The notes under the pieces are model-generated. The model ran no database searches. It was given only the letters and a program-made list of their open reading frames with translations, and was not told the origin of the DNA. Below are positions 38,901 to 45,664 of a stretch of 64,000 nt of DNA, in pieces. A program made the position numbers and the translations under genes. Source of the stretch: Shinella sp. WSJ-2 (GTDB taxonomy: Bacteria; Pseudomonadota; Alphaproteobacteria; Rhizobiales; Rhizobiaceae). Position 1 is the stretch's first letter. Each line of letters starts with the position of its first letter. The stretch is from the NCBI RefSeq assembly GCF_003432075.1, contig NZ_QWBU01000001.1, forward strand, positions 744,001 to 808,000. The letters run 5' to 3'.

Positions 38901-39758
38901 GCCCTGACACAGGAGCAGGCCGAAGCGCTCTCTTCGACACAGGTCGCATCGCTGAGCTCAGGCGCACTGGCCGGCCTCTCGACGCAGGCACTCGACACGC
39001 TCTCGCTGGCCAAGCTCTCGGCCATCGGCTCCACCGCCATCCGCGGCCTGCCGGCCAGCTACCTTGCGACCCTGTCGGACGCCGAAATCGAGGCCCTCAG
39101 CACCGGCGCGATCTCAGGCCTGACCAGCGCCCAAATCGGCGCGCTCAGCGTCACACAGCTGGAAGCCTTCTCGGTTGCGCAGATCGGGGCGCTCAGCGTA
39201 TCCGGCCTCGCCGGCCTGACAACCGCTCAGATGCAGACGATCTCGGCCGACGAACTCGCCGCGATCAGCCCCGCCGCTCTCAAAGGCCTCTCCTCTGCCG
39301 CCATGGGCTCGCTCTCCACCGAGAACGTCGCTGCGCTCAGCAAGACCCAGCTTGCCGCATTGAGCTATAGCCAGATGGCGGCACTGAGCGCCACGCAGAT
39401 CGGCGCGCTCTCGGCCGATCAGGTCGGCGCACTGACGGCAACACAGGCGGCCGCGCTGGGCGCAGATGACTTCGGCCACTTCTCGGTCGATCACATCCTG
39501 GCGCTGAGCTCCAACGCAATCTCCGGCCTCAGCACGGCCACGCTCGCCGGCCTGACCTCCGATCAGGCCAACGCCTTCACGCCCGGCCAGTTGGCGAGCA
39601 TGACCTCGGCGCAGATCAGTGCCCTGTCGCAGGCCGGCTCGGGCGGTGCTTCGGTGCAGAGCTTCTCGTTCACGGACACCTCGTCGGATACGGGAACCTC
39701 GTCCGGATCGGGCAACGATGAGATCGCCTCGATCATCTCGTCCTACCTCTCGACCTGA
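32997..39758 (+). CDS. Giant octapeptide-repeat protein (2253 residues)
   Basis: The protein is a 7-residue start, 276 consecutive octapeptides and a 44-residue tail. The octad consensus is L-[ST]-[TS]-x-[QED]-[ILV]-x-A, best seen as LSTAQIAA. Only four units deviate in length: three are 7 residues and one is 5. Glycine replaces the final Ala in many units, and Phe, Ile or Met replace the first Leu. I noticed no Cys and only three Trp. There is no signal peptide. The tail is Ser/Thr/Gly/Asp rich and ends DEIASIISSYLST, which could be a type I secretion signal, but no RTX nonapeptides or transporter genes are present. AGGA lies 8 nt before the ATG. A strong terminator follows. Function unknown; structural or adhesive roles are speculation. 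Confidence 0.93.
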   Translation: MTSIVSSLSITQIKALSTAAIQSWSTEDVASLTTSQLNAFSSKQIAALEAEDIEVLGSRQLSAISQTAIIGLTLEQLGALDRAISSLTPNQIAALSTTQVKALTEDQAEALTSAQVRMLSAAQLSVFTPEEIATFSAEDMAAINYKAVQGLSTAAIALLSDEQIGNLNAQALAGFSNAQMSALTPEQVAALSTAQVAQLKPAQIAALSTAAVAAFTSTQIPALTSTAITGLSTAQIRALDADLLEALTPRQTKMLTAAQLAAIGSDGILTFSSADIAAISVGALSGISTGAIAALSSEQMAGLTASIITGLTVAQVSALTADQVGNLTSAQIRALSSAQLAGLSAEDIAALSEESISAITAKALKGLGTVAISALSDDQIASLTTAQINALAAWQIAALGTAGIAEFSTAQITAISATGIAGLTSAQITALDMDQLEAFTPVQTKAFTSTQLSALDADTIEAFSAMDIAAFSAAAIVGLNTAAISGLSSDQVAALSAKTISSLTTAQINTLSAEQAEALTVVQIRALTATQLGAIDSYTFEAFTSTKIAALQPAALLGLGTDALASLSTAQIAAMAPSQIAALKPWQLGALDADQAEALTPAQLRQLSATQLAGFSAEALETFSTADIAALANKSVAGLTTDAIAALSTDQIAALSAAAFSSLTGAQVGALSTEQIGALSTLQVAALGVTQLRALDPEGFESLTSAHIAAINSKAISALGTDAIANLSTDQIAALSTGTIASLTAKQLGVMTTAQAEALTSAQVRALSSSQLYALGNDNIATFSTEDLAAIHSKAVPGLPTGALAALSTAQIAVLTTAQIVGLTTAQLAAVAPEFLGSLTTAQIAALSTAVIASLTTAQIAELDTAQAEALTSAQVRVLTSDQLAEFTSQEIATFSTADIAAITKGAVGLSEEAITGLSTAQAAALSRNALASMTAAQIEALTTAQIAAFTTSQIGALTSTQVAALESQDIQALSTTQIAAIANRALAGFTPGTIAGLSSAQIAAISSIAISGLTTAQIDALSSTQVGQLSTTQLKAMTAAQIGALGENLAALSTAQIASLNSTAIPGLTTSQVDGLTADQIAALSTAQISALTALQIAAFSPAEVTAFSTAQIAALGVTGIPGLTSDQIEALSTDQVGALSSRQMSALTSAQLGAMTTQNVAILTTGQIAGLNAASIPGLTSQQLATLSTSQAEALTEAQIHVITSEQISELGSDDIATFSTKDIAAITAGAIGGLSAAKIASLSTAQIAAFSTAAIAAMTTAQIAALSTAQAEALTSTQVAALGSTQLAAFGADDIATFSSKDLASITSDAIAGMSTATLAALSTTQIGFLGTASISGLTARQMAALGTAQAEALSSTQIAALSSTQLAALSSDAIATFSTREMSVIGSDSVTGLSTSAIAGLSTGQIAALNSMAIGSLLPRQIAALTSDQLDAMTPAQVRALGARQIASLGTEYIAALSTAQIAALSTAAVAGLSTAQIAAMTTAQAEALTSTQVSALTSRQIAALGMDDLDTFSTADMAAISSSAMSGLSTGMLASLTTSQIAALGPAGLSGMTSEQIAALSSAQVAALTTAQIAGFGSKQVAGLATEDIAALSAAQIAALSTGGIAGLTTAHIAVLSTEQAEALSSTQIAAFKSTQIAAFHTDTIETFTAREIGAISSSAVAGLSTAMIAVLTTAQIAQINGSGLTSTQVNALSSIQLEALTTTQLAAFGSTQVGGLGTDDIALLSPAQIAALGTAGVAALSTSQVAALAPDQAEALTSTQVAVLSSTQIGALSTDDLVLFSNDDMAAISSRAVAGLSTAALHALTESQIAAMSPSGISGLASDQIAALSNDQVEALTSAQVGALTARQLSAFTADQLRTFSTADMSAISSIAMSGLPASILSGFSAEQIAALSPAGFAGLSTSQIDALSTSQIAGLSTAQLAALGSRQIGTLGVDDIAALTAAQIAAFSANGIAGLTGLQAAALTQEQAEALSSTQVASLSSGALAGLSTQALDTLSLAKLSAIGSTAIRGLPASYLATLSDAEIEALSTGAISGLTSAQIGALSVTQLEAFSVAQIGALSVSGLAGLTTAQMQTISADELAAISPAALKGLSSAAMGSLSTENVAALSKTQLAALSYSQMAALSATQIGALSADQVGALTATQAAALGADDFGHFSVDHILALSSNAISGLSTATLAGLTSDQANAFTPGQLASMTSAQISALSQAGSGGASVQSFSFTDTSSDTGTSSGSGNDEIASIISSYLST
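33018..39623 (+). repeat. 276 tandem 24-bp coding units (octapeptide repeat region)
   Basis: The reading frame repeats every 24 nt. Unit 1 is LSITQIKA and unit 276 is MTSAQISA; the unit count and the four short units reproduce the protein length exactly. Blocks headed by a QAEA octad recur: for example they begin at 36561, 37041, 37449, 37857 and 38256. Three to four octads after each head comes an acidic pair of the form hxxDDIAT-FSxxDMAA. Synonymous codons differ freely between units, so repetition is conserved at protein level more than at DNA level. Confidence 0.92.
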
Positions 39759-39777
39759 AGCTTTTGGATTCGAATCG

Positions 39778-39814
39778 AAAAGGCCGCCCCAAACATTTGA
39801 GGGCGGCCTTTTCG
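39778..39814 (+). terminator. Intrinsic terminator of the octad-repeat gene
   Basis: AAAAGGCCGCCC and GGGCGGCCTTTT form a 12-bp stem around a loop of about 10 nt, 20 nt after the stop; it is near symmetric and could also serve the convergent lipoprotein gene. Confidence 0.9.
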
Positions 39815-39831
39815 TTGATGGGCGTGTCTGG

Positions 39832-40089
39832 TCAGGACGGATTGTAGGTCGGAAAGCCACTACATTTGCTGCTGATCGCAGACCGGCAATCGCTGGGTCG
39901 ATAAAGCCGTTTGTAACCGCCCTGTTCCGCGCGGAGCTGCTGCTTGCGTTGATGCGCGCGCAGCTGCGCTTCGGAACTGGAATACTGCGTACCGGCCTCC
40001 CGAGACGGAGCTGTCGTGCAACCCGCCATGCCGAAAGCGCCTGCCATCATCACGGCGACAACGGTGAAAAGGGCTCTGTTCCTGCGCAT
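39832..40089 (-). CDS. Small lipoprotein of unknown function
   Basis: An 85-residue precursor with a lipoprotein signal peptide: MRRNRALF, a hydrophobic core and the lipobox MAGC, giving Cys24 as the lipidated residue. The mature part is polar, Gln/Arg rich (EAQLRAHQRKQQLRAEQ), and ends with two Cys in SDCRSAISSKCSGFP that could form a disulfide. AGGAGG six bases before the ATG fixes the start. No known domain. Confidence 0.78.
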   Translation of the reverse strand: MRRNRALFTVVAVMMAGAFGMAGCTTAPSREAGTQYSSSEAQLRAHQRKQQLRAEQGGYKRLYRPSDCRSAISSKCSGFPTYNPS

Positions 40090-40331
40090 CCGATCCTCCT
40101 GCAATTGTCTGAGCATAGCACGCACTACCCTTTCGATGAATGACGGAAGCGACTTTTCAAAGCATCCTTCCCTGGCTATGGTTCCGCCACGGCCGGAGGC
40201 GGCCGGCAGACCCGCGCCTTTCAAGGCATGGCGAACGCCTCCAAAAAAACCTTTCTCCACCGTTCATCGTGGGCGAAGGCGTCGGCAATGCGGGCACTGA
40301 CGAAGACTTCGCCGGAACGAAAGGAACGGAC

Positions 40332-40868
40332 ATGCGCGATTATCGCGATGCCAAAGCCATGGCAAAAGCCCTGCGCGAAACCCTTGCAGCCCGCAACACC
40401 GAGATCAGCCACAGCGAAGCGCTGGAAATCGTCGCCCGCCAGTTCGGCGTCGATACCTGGAACATCCTGTCGGCAAAGATCGAGGCAAAACCGAAATCCG
40501 ACGTCGTAGAGTTCGAACAGGCCGTGCCGATTGTACGCATCTTCGACGTGCCGAAAGCGCAGGAATTCTATCTCGGCTTTCTCGGCTTCACGACCGACTG
40601 GGAACACCGGTACGGCGACAATTTCCCGCTCTACACGCAGGTTTCGCGCGGCGGTCTGCGGCTGCATCTATCGGAACATGCGGGCGATGCGACGCCGGGC
40701 GGCAACATGGTCGTCTACATGAAGGGCATCCGCGCCTTCCAGAAGGAACTGATCGCCAAGGACTACCGCTATATGAAGCCCGGCCTCGAAGACGAGGGCA
40801 CGCGGCTGGAGGTGACCGTCACCGATCCCTTCCAGAACCGCATCCGCTTCATGGAGCACAAGGACTAG
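40332..40868 (+). CDS. Glyoxalase/bleomycin-resistance superfamily protein
   Basis: A 178-residue protein with a helical N-terminal region (about 1-60, MRDYRDAKAMAKALRETLA and SEALEIVARQFGVDTWNIL) fused to a vicinal-oxygen-chelate domain (about 65-178). The second part shows the typical VPIVRIFDVPKAQEFYLGFLGF opening, LRLHLSEH and the closing DPFQNRIRFME. The family includes drug-binding resistance proteins and dioxygenases; the actual substrate cannot be told. GGAACGGAC lies before the ATG. Confidence 0.85.
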   Translation: MRDYRDAKAMAKALRETLAARNTEISHSEALEIVARQFGVDTWNILSAKIEAKPKSDVVEFEQAVPIVRIFDVPKAQEFYLGFLGFTTDWEHRYGDNFPLYTQVSRGGLRLHLSEHAGDATPGGNMVVYMKGIRAFQKELIAKDYRYMKPGLEDEGTRLEVTVTDPFQNRIRFMEHKD

Positions 40869-40877
40869 GAAGCAACG

Positions 40878-40899
40878 ACGAGGGGTTTGCCCCTCGTCA
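40878..40899. repeat. Perfect inverted repeat between convergent genes
   Basis: GACGAGGGG and CCCCTCGTC form a 9-bp stem with a 4-nt loop, overlapping the stop codon of the GNAT gene. It lacks a T tract, so it may only stabilise or weakly terminate transcripts. Confidence 0.6.
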
Positions 40900-41406
40900 C
40901 TCCGCCCGCCAGGCGATGACGCCCTTCAGCCGCTCATGCGTGTCGTCCGCAAAAGGCATGACGAGCACGCGGGCGGGATCGACCGGGCCAGGGAAAGCCA
41001 GCGCATTCCAGGCGACCTTTTCGAAACCGAGCGGGCCGTAATAGGGCGGATCGCCGACGAGCACGACGGCCTCGGACCCCTTCCGCTTGGCGGCGGCGCA
41101 GGCGATGTGCAACAATTCGCGGCCGATGCCCCGGTTCTTGTGCGAGGGCCGGACCGCGAGCGGACCGAGGAGATGCGCCTTCACGCCGCCGGCCAGAACC
41201 GGCGTCATGCGGACGGAAGCGATCGTCTCGCCGTCGTCCGTGCAGACGAAGGAGAGCGACAGATCGTGCGGCCCCTGCTCGCGGATGCGGGCTGCGGCAC
41301 GCACATGCCGGCCGGGACCGAAGGCTTCTTCGTTGATATGTTCGATGGCCGCGTCGTGGGAGGCATCTTCCGTCAGGTAGACGATGTCGTGCTTGAGCAT
41401 GTTCAT
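40897..41406 (-). CDS. GNAT family N-acetyltransferase
   Basis: A 169-residue acetyltransferase with the acetyl-CoA binding motif HKNRGIGRELLHIA (Q/RxxGxG/A form) after LLGPLAVRPS, and the C-terminal VVLVGDPPYYGPLGFEKV typical of the YhbS-like group. The acceptor is unknown. No strong ribosome-binding site is visible; the ATG two codons later is an equal candidate. Confidence 0.87.
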   Translation of the reverse strand: MNMLKHDIVYLTEDASHDAAIEHINEEAFGPGRHVRAAARIREQGPHDLSLSFVCTDDGETIASVRMTPVLAGGVKAHLLGPLAVRPSHKNRGIGRELLHIACAAAKRKGSEAVVLVGDPPYYGPLGFEKVAWNALAFPGPVDPARVLVMPFADDTHERLKGVIAWRAE

Positions 41407-41688
41407 GGTGTCAGGAAACCGGATACGAAGCTAGGGATGCGGGTTATCGCGCCGCCGCCGAAGGGGGCGCAGCAGGAGCATCAGCGTCGTCGTGGGTTTC
41501 CCGTGTAGAACATGCGATCGTCTTCCTCGCCGGCTTGAGCGCCGGTGCTGATCTGCGCGGATAGCAGAAATTTTCCTTCTGTCAAAGAGCAAAACGCACC
41601 GTTCACTAAAAAGCACCTATCCAGCACATGCCCATGCGCTATCTATGAACCCAAGTTCAGGCCGCGACCGGCCACAAAGGAGATCATC

Positions 41689-42675
41689 ATGGGCATGCTC
41701 GTTGACGGCGTCTGGCATGACGTCTGGTACGATACCAAGGCGACGAAGGGTCATTTCAAGCGTTCCGTCTCGCAGTTCCGCAACTGGATCACGCCGGATG
41801 GCGCGCCTGGCCCGACTGGCGAAGGCGGTTTTGCAGCCGAGGCCGGCCGCTACCACCTCTATGTGTCGCTCGCTTGTCCCTGGGCACACCGCACGCTGAT
41901 CTTTCGCAAATTGAAGAAGCTGGAAGACCTGATCACCGTCTCGGTGGTCGATCCCCTGATGCTGTCCAAGGGCTGGGAATTCAAGGGCGAGAACGGCGGC
42001 ACGCTCGATCCGCTGTTCAACGCCTCGGCGCTCTATGAGGTCTATCTCAAGGCTGACCCGCACTATTCCGGCCGCGTGACCGTGCCGGTCCTGTGGGACA
42101 AGAAACTGAACCGCATGGTCTCCAACGAATCTGCCGAGATCATCCGCATGTTCAACTCGGCCTTCGACGGCCTCACCGGCTCGCGCGACGACTATTACCC
42201 GGACATCCTGCGCGCCGAGATCGATGCGCTGAACGACAGGATCTACGACACCGTCAACAACGGCGTCTACAAGGCCGGCTTTGCGACGACGCAGGAGGCC
42301 TATGAAGGCAGCGTCACCAAACTCTTCGAGATGCTGGACAGCCTCGAAGACCGGCTTTCGACGAAGCGCTACCTCACCGGCGACCGCATCACCGAAGCCG
42401 ACTGGCGGCTCTTCACCACGCTGGTGCGCTTCGATCCCGTCTATGTCGGCCACTTCAAGTGCAACATCCGCCGGATCGCCGACTATCCGAACCTCTATGG
42501 CTATCTGCGCGAGCTCTATCAGGTGGAGGGCATCGCCGAGACGGTGAACATGCGCCACATCAAGGAGCACTATTACCGCAGCCACACGATGATCAATCCG
42601 ACCGGGATCGTTCCCGTCGGCCCGGATATCCATCTCACAACGCCGCATGGCCGCGATACGCTGAAGGCGGCCTAA
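41689..42675 (+). CDS. Glutathionyl-hydroquinone reductase (YqjG/ECM4-type glutathione transferase)
   Basis: A 328-residue Xi-class glutathione transferase that reduces glutathionyl-hydroquinones. The catalytic Cys lies in SLACPWAHRTLIFRK, an invariant family motif, preceded by AEAGRYHLYV. The middle contains VPVLWDKKLNRMVSNESAEIIRMFNS, and the C-terminal helical domain has YLTGDRITEADWRLFTTLVRFD. AAAGGAG precedes the ATG by 6 nt, so the longer upstream extension is rejected. Confidence 0.95.
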   Translation: MGMLVDGVWHDVWYDTKATKGHFKRSVSQFRNWITPDGAPGPTGEGGFAAEAGRYHLYVSLACPWAHRTLIFRKLKKLEDLITVSVVDPLMLSKGWEFKGENGGTLDPLFNASALYEVYLKADPHYSGRVTVPVLWDKKLNRMVSNESAEIIRMFNSAFDGLTGSRDDYYPDILRAEIDALNDRIYDTVNNGVYKAGFATTQEAYEGSVTKLFEMLDSLEDRLSTKRYLTGDRITEADWRLFTTLVRFDPVYVGHFKCNIRRIADYPNLYGYLRELYQVEGIAETVNMRHIKEHYYRSHTMINPTGIVPVGPDIHLTTPHGRDTLKAA

Positions 42676-42678
42676 GTC

Positions 42679-43182
42679 CTACCAGAAATCCGCGAAGACG
42701 GCCCGCCCGGCGATTTCCTCCAGCCGCCGGCGGGTCGCTGCCGTGGTTGCCGCCGGCAGCGCGTCGAGCGCGAAGAAGCCGGCCTCGACGATTTCGCGAT
42801 CCTTAAGGCGCGGCGCAGTCTGCGTGACGCTATCGCAGCGATAGAGCAGGACGTGATCGCGCTTGCTCGTCTGCCTGTTGAAATAAACATGTAAAAGCTG
42901 CGGCGGCGCTTGCAGCACGAGATTGCCTTCCTCGCGGATTTCCTTGGCGACAGCCTCGAGCGCCGTCTCACCCCGCTCGATGCCACCGCCCGGCAGATGC
43001 CAGCCGGGTACATAGCTGTGGCGCACGAGGAAGACCCGGCCCGCCTCATCGAAACAGGCCGCGCGCACCCCCATCGTCATGCCGCGGGTCAGCGAAAAAT
43101 AAAGATGCGCCAGGCGCGTCACGGCGCGCACCGCAAGGCTGCGGGTCGGCGGTGAAGCGGGTTCTGGCCTGTCCTGTTCCAT
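42679..43182 (-). CDS. Nudix hydrolase
   Basis: A 167-residue protein with a Nudix box (GGGIERGETALEAVAKEIREEG, seen here as GGGIERGETA then KEIREEG) after VPGWHLPGG. The KE in place of RE is a tolerated variation. The N-terminal 30 residues are basic with no signal peptide. Substrate unknown. An in-frame TTG 30 nt upstream is possible, but the ATG was preferred. It converges with the glutathionyl-hydroquinone reductase gene. Confidence 0.87.
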   Translation of the reverse strand: MEQDRPEPASPPTRSLAVRAVTRLAHLYFSLTRGMTMGVRAACFDEAGRVFLVRHSYVPGWHLPGGGIERGETALEAVAKEIREEGNLVLQAPPQLLHVYFNRQTSKRDHVLLYRCDSVTQTAPRLKDREIVEAGFFALDALPAATTAATRRRLEEIAGRAVFADFW

Positions 43183-43295
43183 TCCGGCACTTCGCCGGAA
43201 CCTTTCGGGCAAATCAAGCCTTGCTGGCCGAAGCTTCGGGAATATCCACGCGCTTCGCGTTTCCCTGGGCGAACTTATGCTCTAAGGAGGGGGGT

Positions 43296-44198
43296 ATGTT
43301 TAGACTTGCCCACATATCGGACGTTCATCTCGGTCCGCTGCCCGCCCTCACCTTTCTCGAGCTTTTCTCCAAGCGGATCACCGGTTTCGTCAACTGGCAC
43401 CGCAATCGCCGACGGCATCTCTTTACCAACACACTGGACATCGTGCTCGATGATATCGAGCGGCGCGATCCGGACCATCTGGCCATCACCGGCGATCTGG
43501 TGAACCTCGCCACATCGCTTGAAATCTCTGCGGTCAAGAAATGGCTACCGGAAGCCGGGACGCCGGAACATGTCTCGGTCGTGCCGGGCAATCACGACGC
43601 CTATGTTCGCGGCGCCTACGAGAAGACGACGCGGGCCTGGTATCCTTATATGCGCGGCGATGCGGCGCCGGCCGAATGGGAAGAGGACAGGCATGTCTTC
43701 CCCTATCTGCGCATTCGCGGACAAGTCGCCATCATCGGCTGCTCGACGGCCGTCGCCACCCCGCCCTTCTCGGCCTCCGGCTACTTCGGCAGCCGACAGG
43801 CGCGCGAGACGGTCAATCTTCTGCGGGCGGCCGGCGAGGCAGGGCTCTTCAGGGTCGTGATGATCCACCATCCGCCAATCCGGGGCGCCACCGCGTTCCA
43901 CAAGCGCATGATCGGCATCCGCCGCTTCGCCGCGACGATTTCCACCGGCGGCGCGGAACTCGTGCTGCATGGCCATACCCACCTCAACACCGTGCACTGG
44001 CTACCCGGCCAGACGAAGCAGGTGCCGGTGGTTGGCATCGCCTCGGCCTCGCAGGGACCGGGCGGCCACAAGCCTCCGGCGGGCTACAATCTCTTCACGA
44101 TCGCAGGCGCGCCCGGAAACTGGAACCTCATGCGCGAACGCTACGCGCTGACGGCGGATGGCCTTGCGTTGACGCTAGCGGAAACCACGCGTTTCTGA
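43296..44198 (+). CDS. Calcineurin-like metallophosphoesterase
   Basis: A 300-residue phosphoesterase carrying the full dinuclear metal site: AHISDVHLG (D-x-H), LAITGDLVN (GD), VVPGNHDAY (GNHD), MIHHPP and LHGHTHLN (GHxH). Substrate could be a cyclic nucleotide or phospholipid-type phosphodiester; family does not decide. AAGGAGGGG before ATG fixes the start. Confidence 0.93.
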   Translation: MFRLAHISDVHLGPLPALTFLELFSKRITGFVNWHRNRRRHLFTNTLDIVLDDIERRDPDHLAITGDLVNLATSLEISAVKKWLPEAGTPEHVSVVPGNHDAYVRGAYEKTTRAWYPYMRGDAAPAEWEEDRHVFPYLRIRGQVAIIGCSTAVATPPFSASGYFGSRQARETVNLLRAAGEAGLFRVVMIHHPPIRGATAFHKRMIGIRRFAATISTGGAELVLHGHTHLNTVHWLPGQTKQVPVVGIASASQGPGGHKPPAGYNLFTIAGAPGNWNLMRERYALTADGLALTLAETTRF

Positions 44199-44314
44199 CG
44201 CTTTCCCGCGAATAAATCCTCTCGCCCGTCCGTACCTCCTTCTCAGAGCGGTCTGCCGAACGCAGACCGTTCAAGACGGCCCGCGTCCGGCAGATTCCGA
44301 TCGAGAGGGAACCC

Positions 44315-44950
44315 ATGATCATGCTCCGCCACACCATGCTGCTTTCATTCTGCGCCGCCGTCTCGTTTACGGCGCTTTCGGCTGCACGTGCCGCCGATTC
44401 CGACACCACCACGCCGCCGGTCGCCACGGAAACGACGACGACCTGCACCGACGGCAAGATCTGGAACGAGGAAAAGAAGGAATGCGTCGCGCCCGAGGAC
44501 ATGAAACCGGCCGAGACCAAGCCGGCCGAAGGCACGACGCCGGCAGACGACAAGGCCAAGACCGAAGAGCAGAAGAAGACCGAGCGCGAGATCGACGACA
44601 AGCTCTATGCCGCCGCCCGCGAGTTCGCCTATGCTGGCCAGCATGAGAACGCGCTGCGGGCGCTGCGCGCCGCCTATGACCAGGACGACCCGCGCATCCT
44701 CAACTATATGGGCTACAACACCCGCAAGCTCGGCAACATCGAGCTCGGCATGACCTACTACAAACGTGCACTGCAGAAGGACGAGAACTACATCCTCGCC
44801 CGCTCTTATATGGGCCAGGCACTGATTGAACAGGGCGACATCGAGGGGGCCCGCGTCCAGCTCGCCGAAATTCGCGACCGTGGCGGCGAAAATACCTGGG
44901 CCTACCGCGCCCTCCTCCAATCGCTCGGCGGCGAGCGGATCACTTACTGA
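44315..44950 (+). CDS. Exported TPR-repeat protein
   Basis: A 211-residue protein with a signal peptide (about residues 1-27, ending AARAADSD), then a low-complexity Thr/Pro/Lys/Glu region (about 28-92) holding two Cys (TTTCTDGKIWNEEKKEC), and at least two TPR motifs (about 95-190, for example AREFAYAGQHENALRALRAAY and LNYMGYNTRKLGNIELGMTYYKRAL). TPR domains mediate protein contacts; partner unknown. GAGGG lies 5 nt upstream of the ATG. Confidence 0.87.
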   Translation: MIMLRHTMLLSFCAAVSFTALSAARAADSDTTTPPVATETTTTCTDGKIWNEEKKECVAPEDMKPAETKPAEGTTPADDKAKTEEQKKTEREIDDKLYAAAREFAYAGQHENALRALRAAYDQDDPRILNYMGYNTRKLGNIELGMTYYKRALQKDENYILARSYMGQALIEQGDIEGARVQLAEIRDRGGENTWAYRALLQSLGGERITY

Positions 44951-45143
44951 CCTGCCGTCAGGCGCCGTCCGAAAACGGGACGGCGCCCATCACATCCAGA
45001 TCAATCGTTGAGGAACGCGGGAAACTGCGCTCCGGAACGCCGTTCATGCTTGCAGACCCTAGGAAGAATGTTTCATATCAGGCGGTCGCTTCAGCTTATG
45101 GAGCGAATAGAGTTTTGATCCCGAACGTTTCCTTGGAAAAGCA

Positions 45144-45662
45144 ATGCGTCCGACGGCAGAATCGAATGAGTTCCGGCGAGAATTGGTCAATCTGCTGCCG
45201 AAGTTGCGTCGTTTTGCCATGACGCTGACGCGCAACAGCAGCGATGCGGACGATCTCGTGCAGGAGGCTTGCGAAAGAGCCATCACGCGGGCTCATCTCT
45301 GGAACGGGGAAGGCCGGCTGGAAAGCTGGGTTTATGCCATGACACGCAATCTGTGGGTGGACGAGATCCGCAAGCGAAAGGTCCGCACAGGGTCAGGCAC
45401 GGTAGATGTAGCCGAGCAGGATACTCTTCACATCGAGGCGTCGGCCGACAAAGCGGTCTATGCCAAACAGTTGCACAAGTTGATCATGACCATGCCCGAA
45501 GGCCTTTCCAGCGTCTTTCTCCTGGTGAATGTGGAAGGCCATAGCTATCGCGACGCCGCCGACATTCTCGGCATTCCGATAGGCACAGTGATGAGCCGGC
45601 TTTCGGCAGCCCGTATCCGACTGGCGGCCATGATCTCCGAGCAGACTGAAAGGAGGGCCTGA
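45144..45662 (+). CDS. ECF-type RNA polymerase sigma factor
   Basis: A 172-residue sigma factor with regions 2 and 4 only. Region 2 spans about residues 12-80 (RRFAMTLTRNSSDADDLVQEACERA and ESWVYAMTRNLWVDEIRKRK), and sigma-4 spans about 108-165 (MPEGLSSVFLLVNVEGHSYRDAADILGIPIGTVMSRLSAAR). The adjacent gene starts 3 nt later and likely encodes its regulator. I found no clear autoregulatory promoter upstream. Confidence 0.93.
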   Translation: MRPTAESNEFRRELVNLLPKLRRFAMTLTRNSSDADDLVQEACERAITRAHLWNGEGRLESWVYAMTRNLWVDEIRKRKVRTGSGTVDVAEQDTLHIEASADKAVYAKQLHKLIMTMPEGLSSVFLLVNVEGHSYRDAADILGIPIGTVMSRLSAARIRLAAMISEQTERRA

Positions 45663-45664
45663 GC

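Noticed and set aside
33018-39623. Octad array as a CRISPR or DNA satellite
   Set aside because: Units are 24 nt without spacers, in one open frame, and vary at synonymous positions; the periodicity is a protein feature.
33018-39623. Octad protein as RTX adhesin or TAL effector
   Set aside because: No GGxGxDxxx nonapeptides are present and the period is 8, not 33-35 residues; resemblance to the LTPxQV helix of TALEs is local only.
33369-39860. Long open frames on the minus strand across the octad-repeat gene (for example 36236-37285 and 37017-38582)
   Set aside because: They mirror the 24-bp periodicity of the sense gene and have low-complexity translations with no independent start signals; they are shadows of the repeat.
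45000-45143. EcfG-type promoter (GGAAC-N16/18-GTT) before the ECF sigma gene
   Set aside because: GGAAC occurs at about 45034 but no GTT lies at the required distance.
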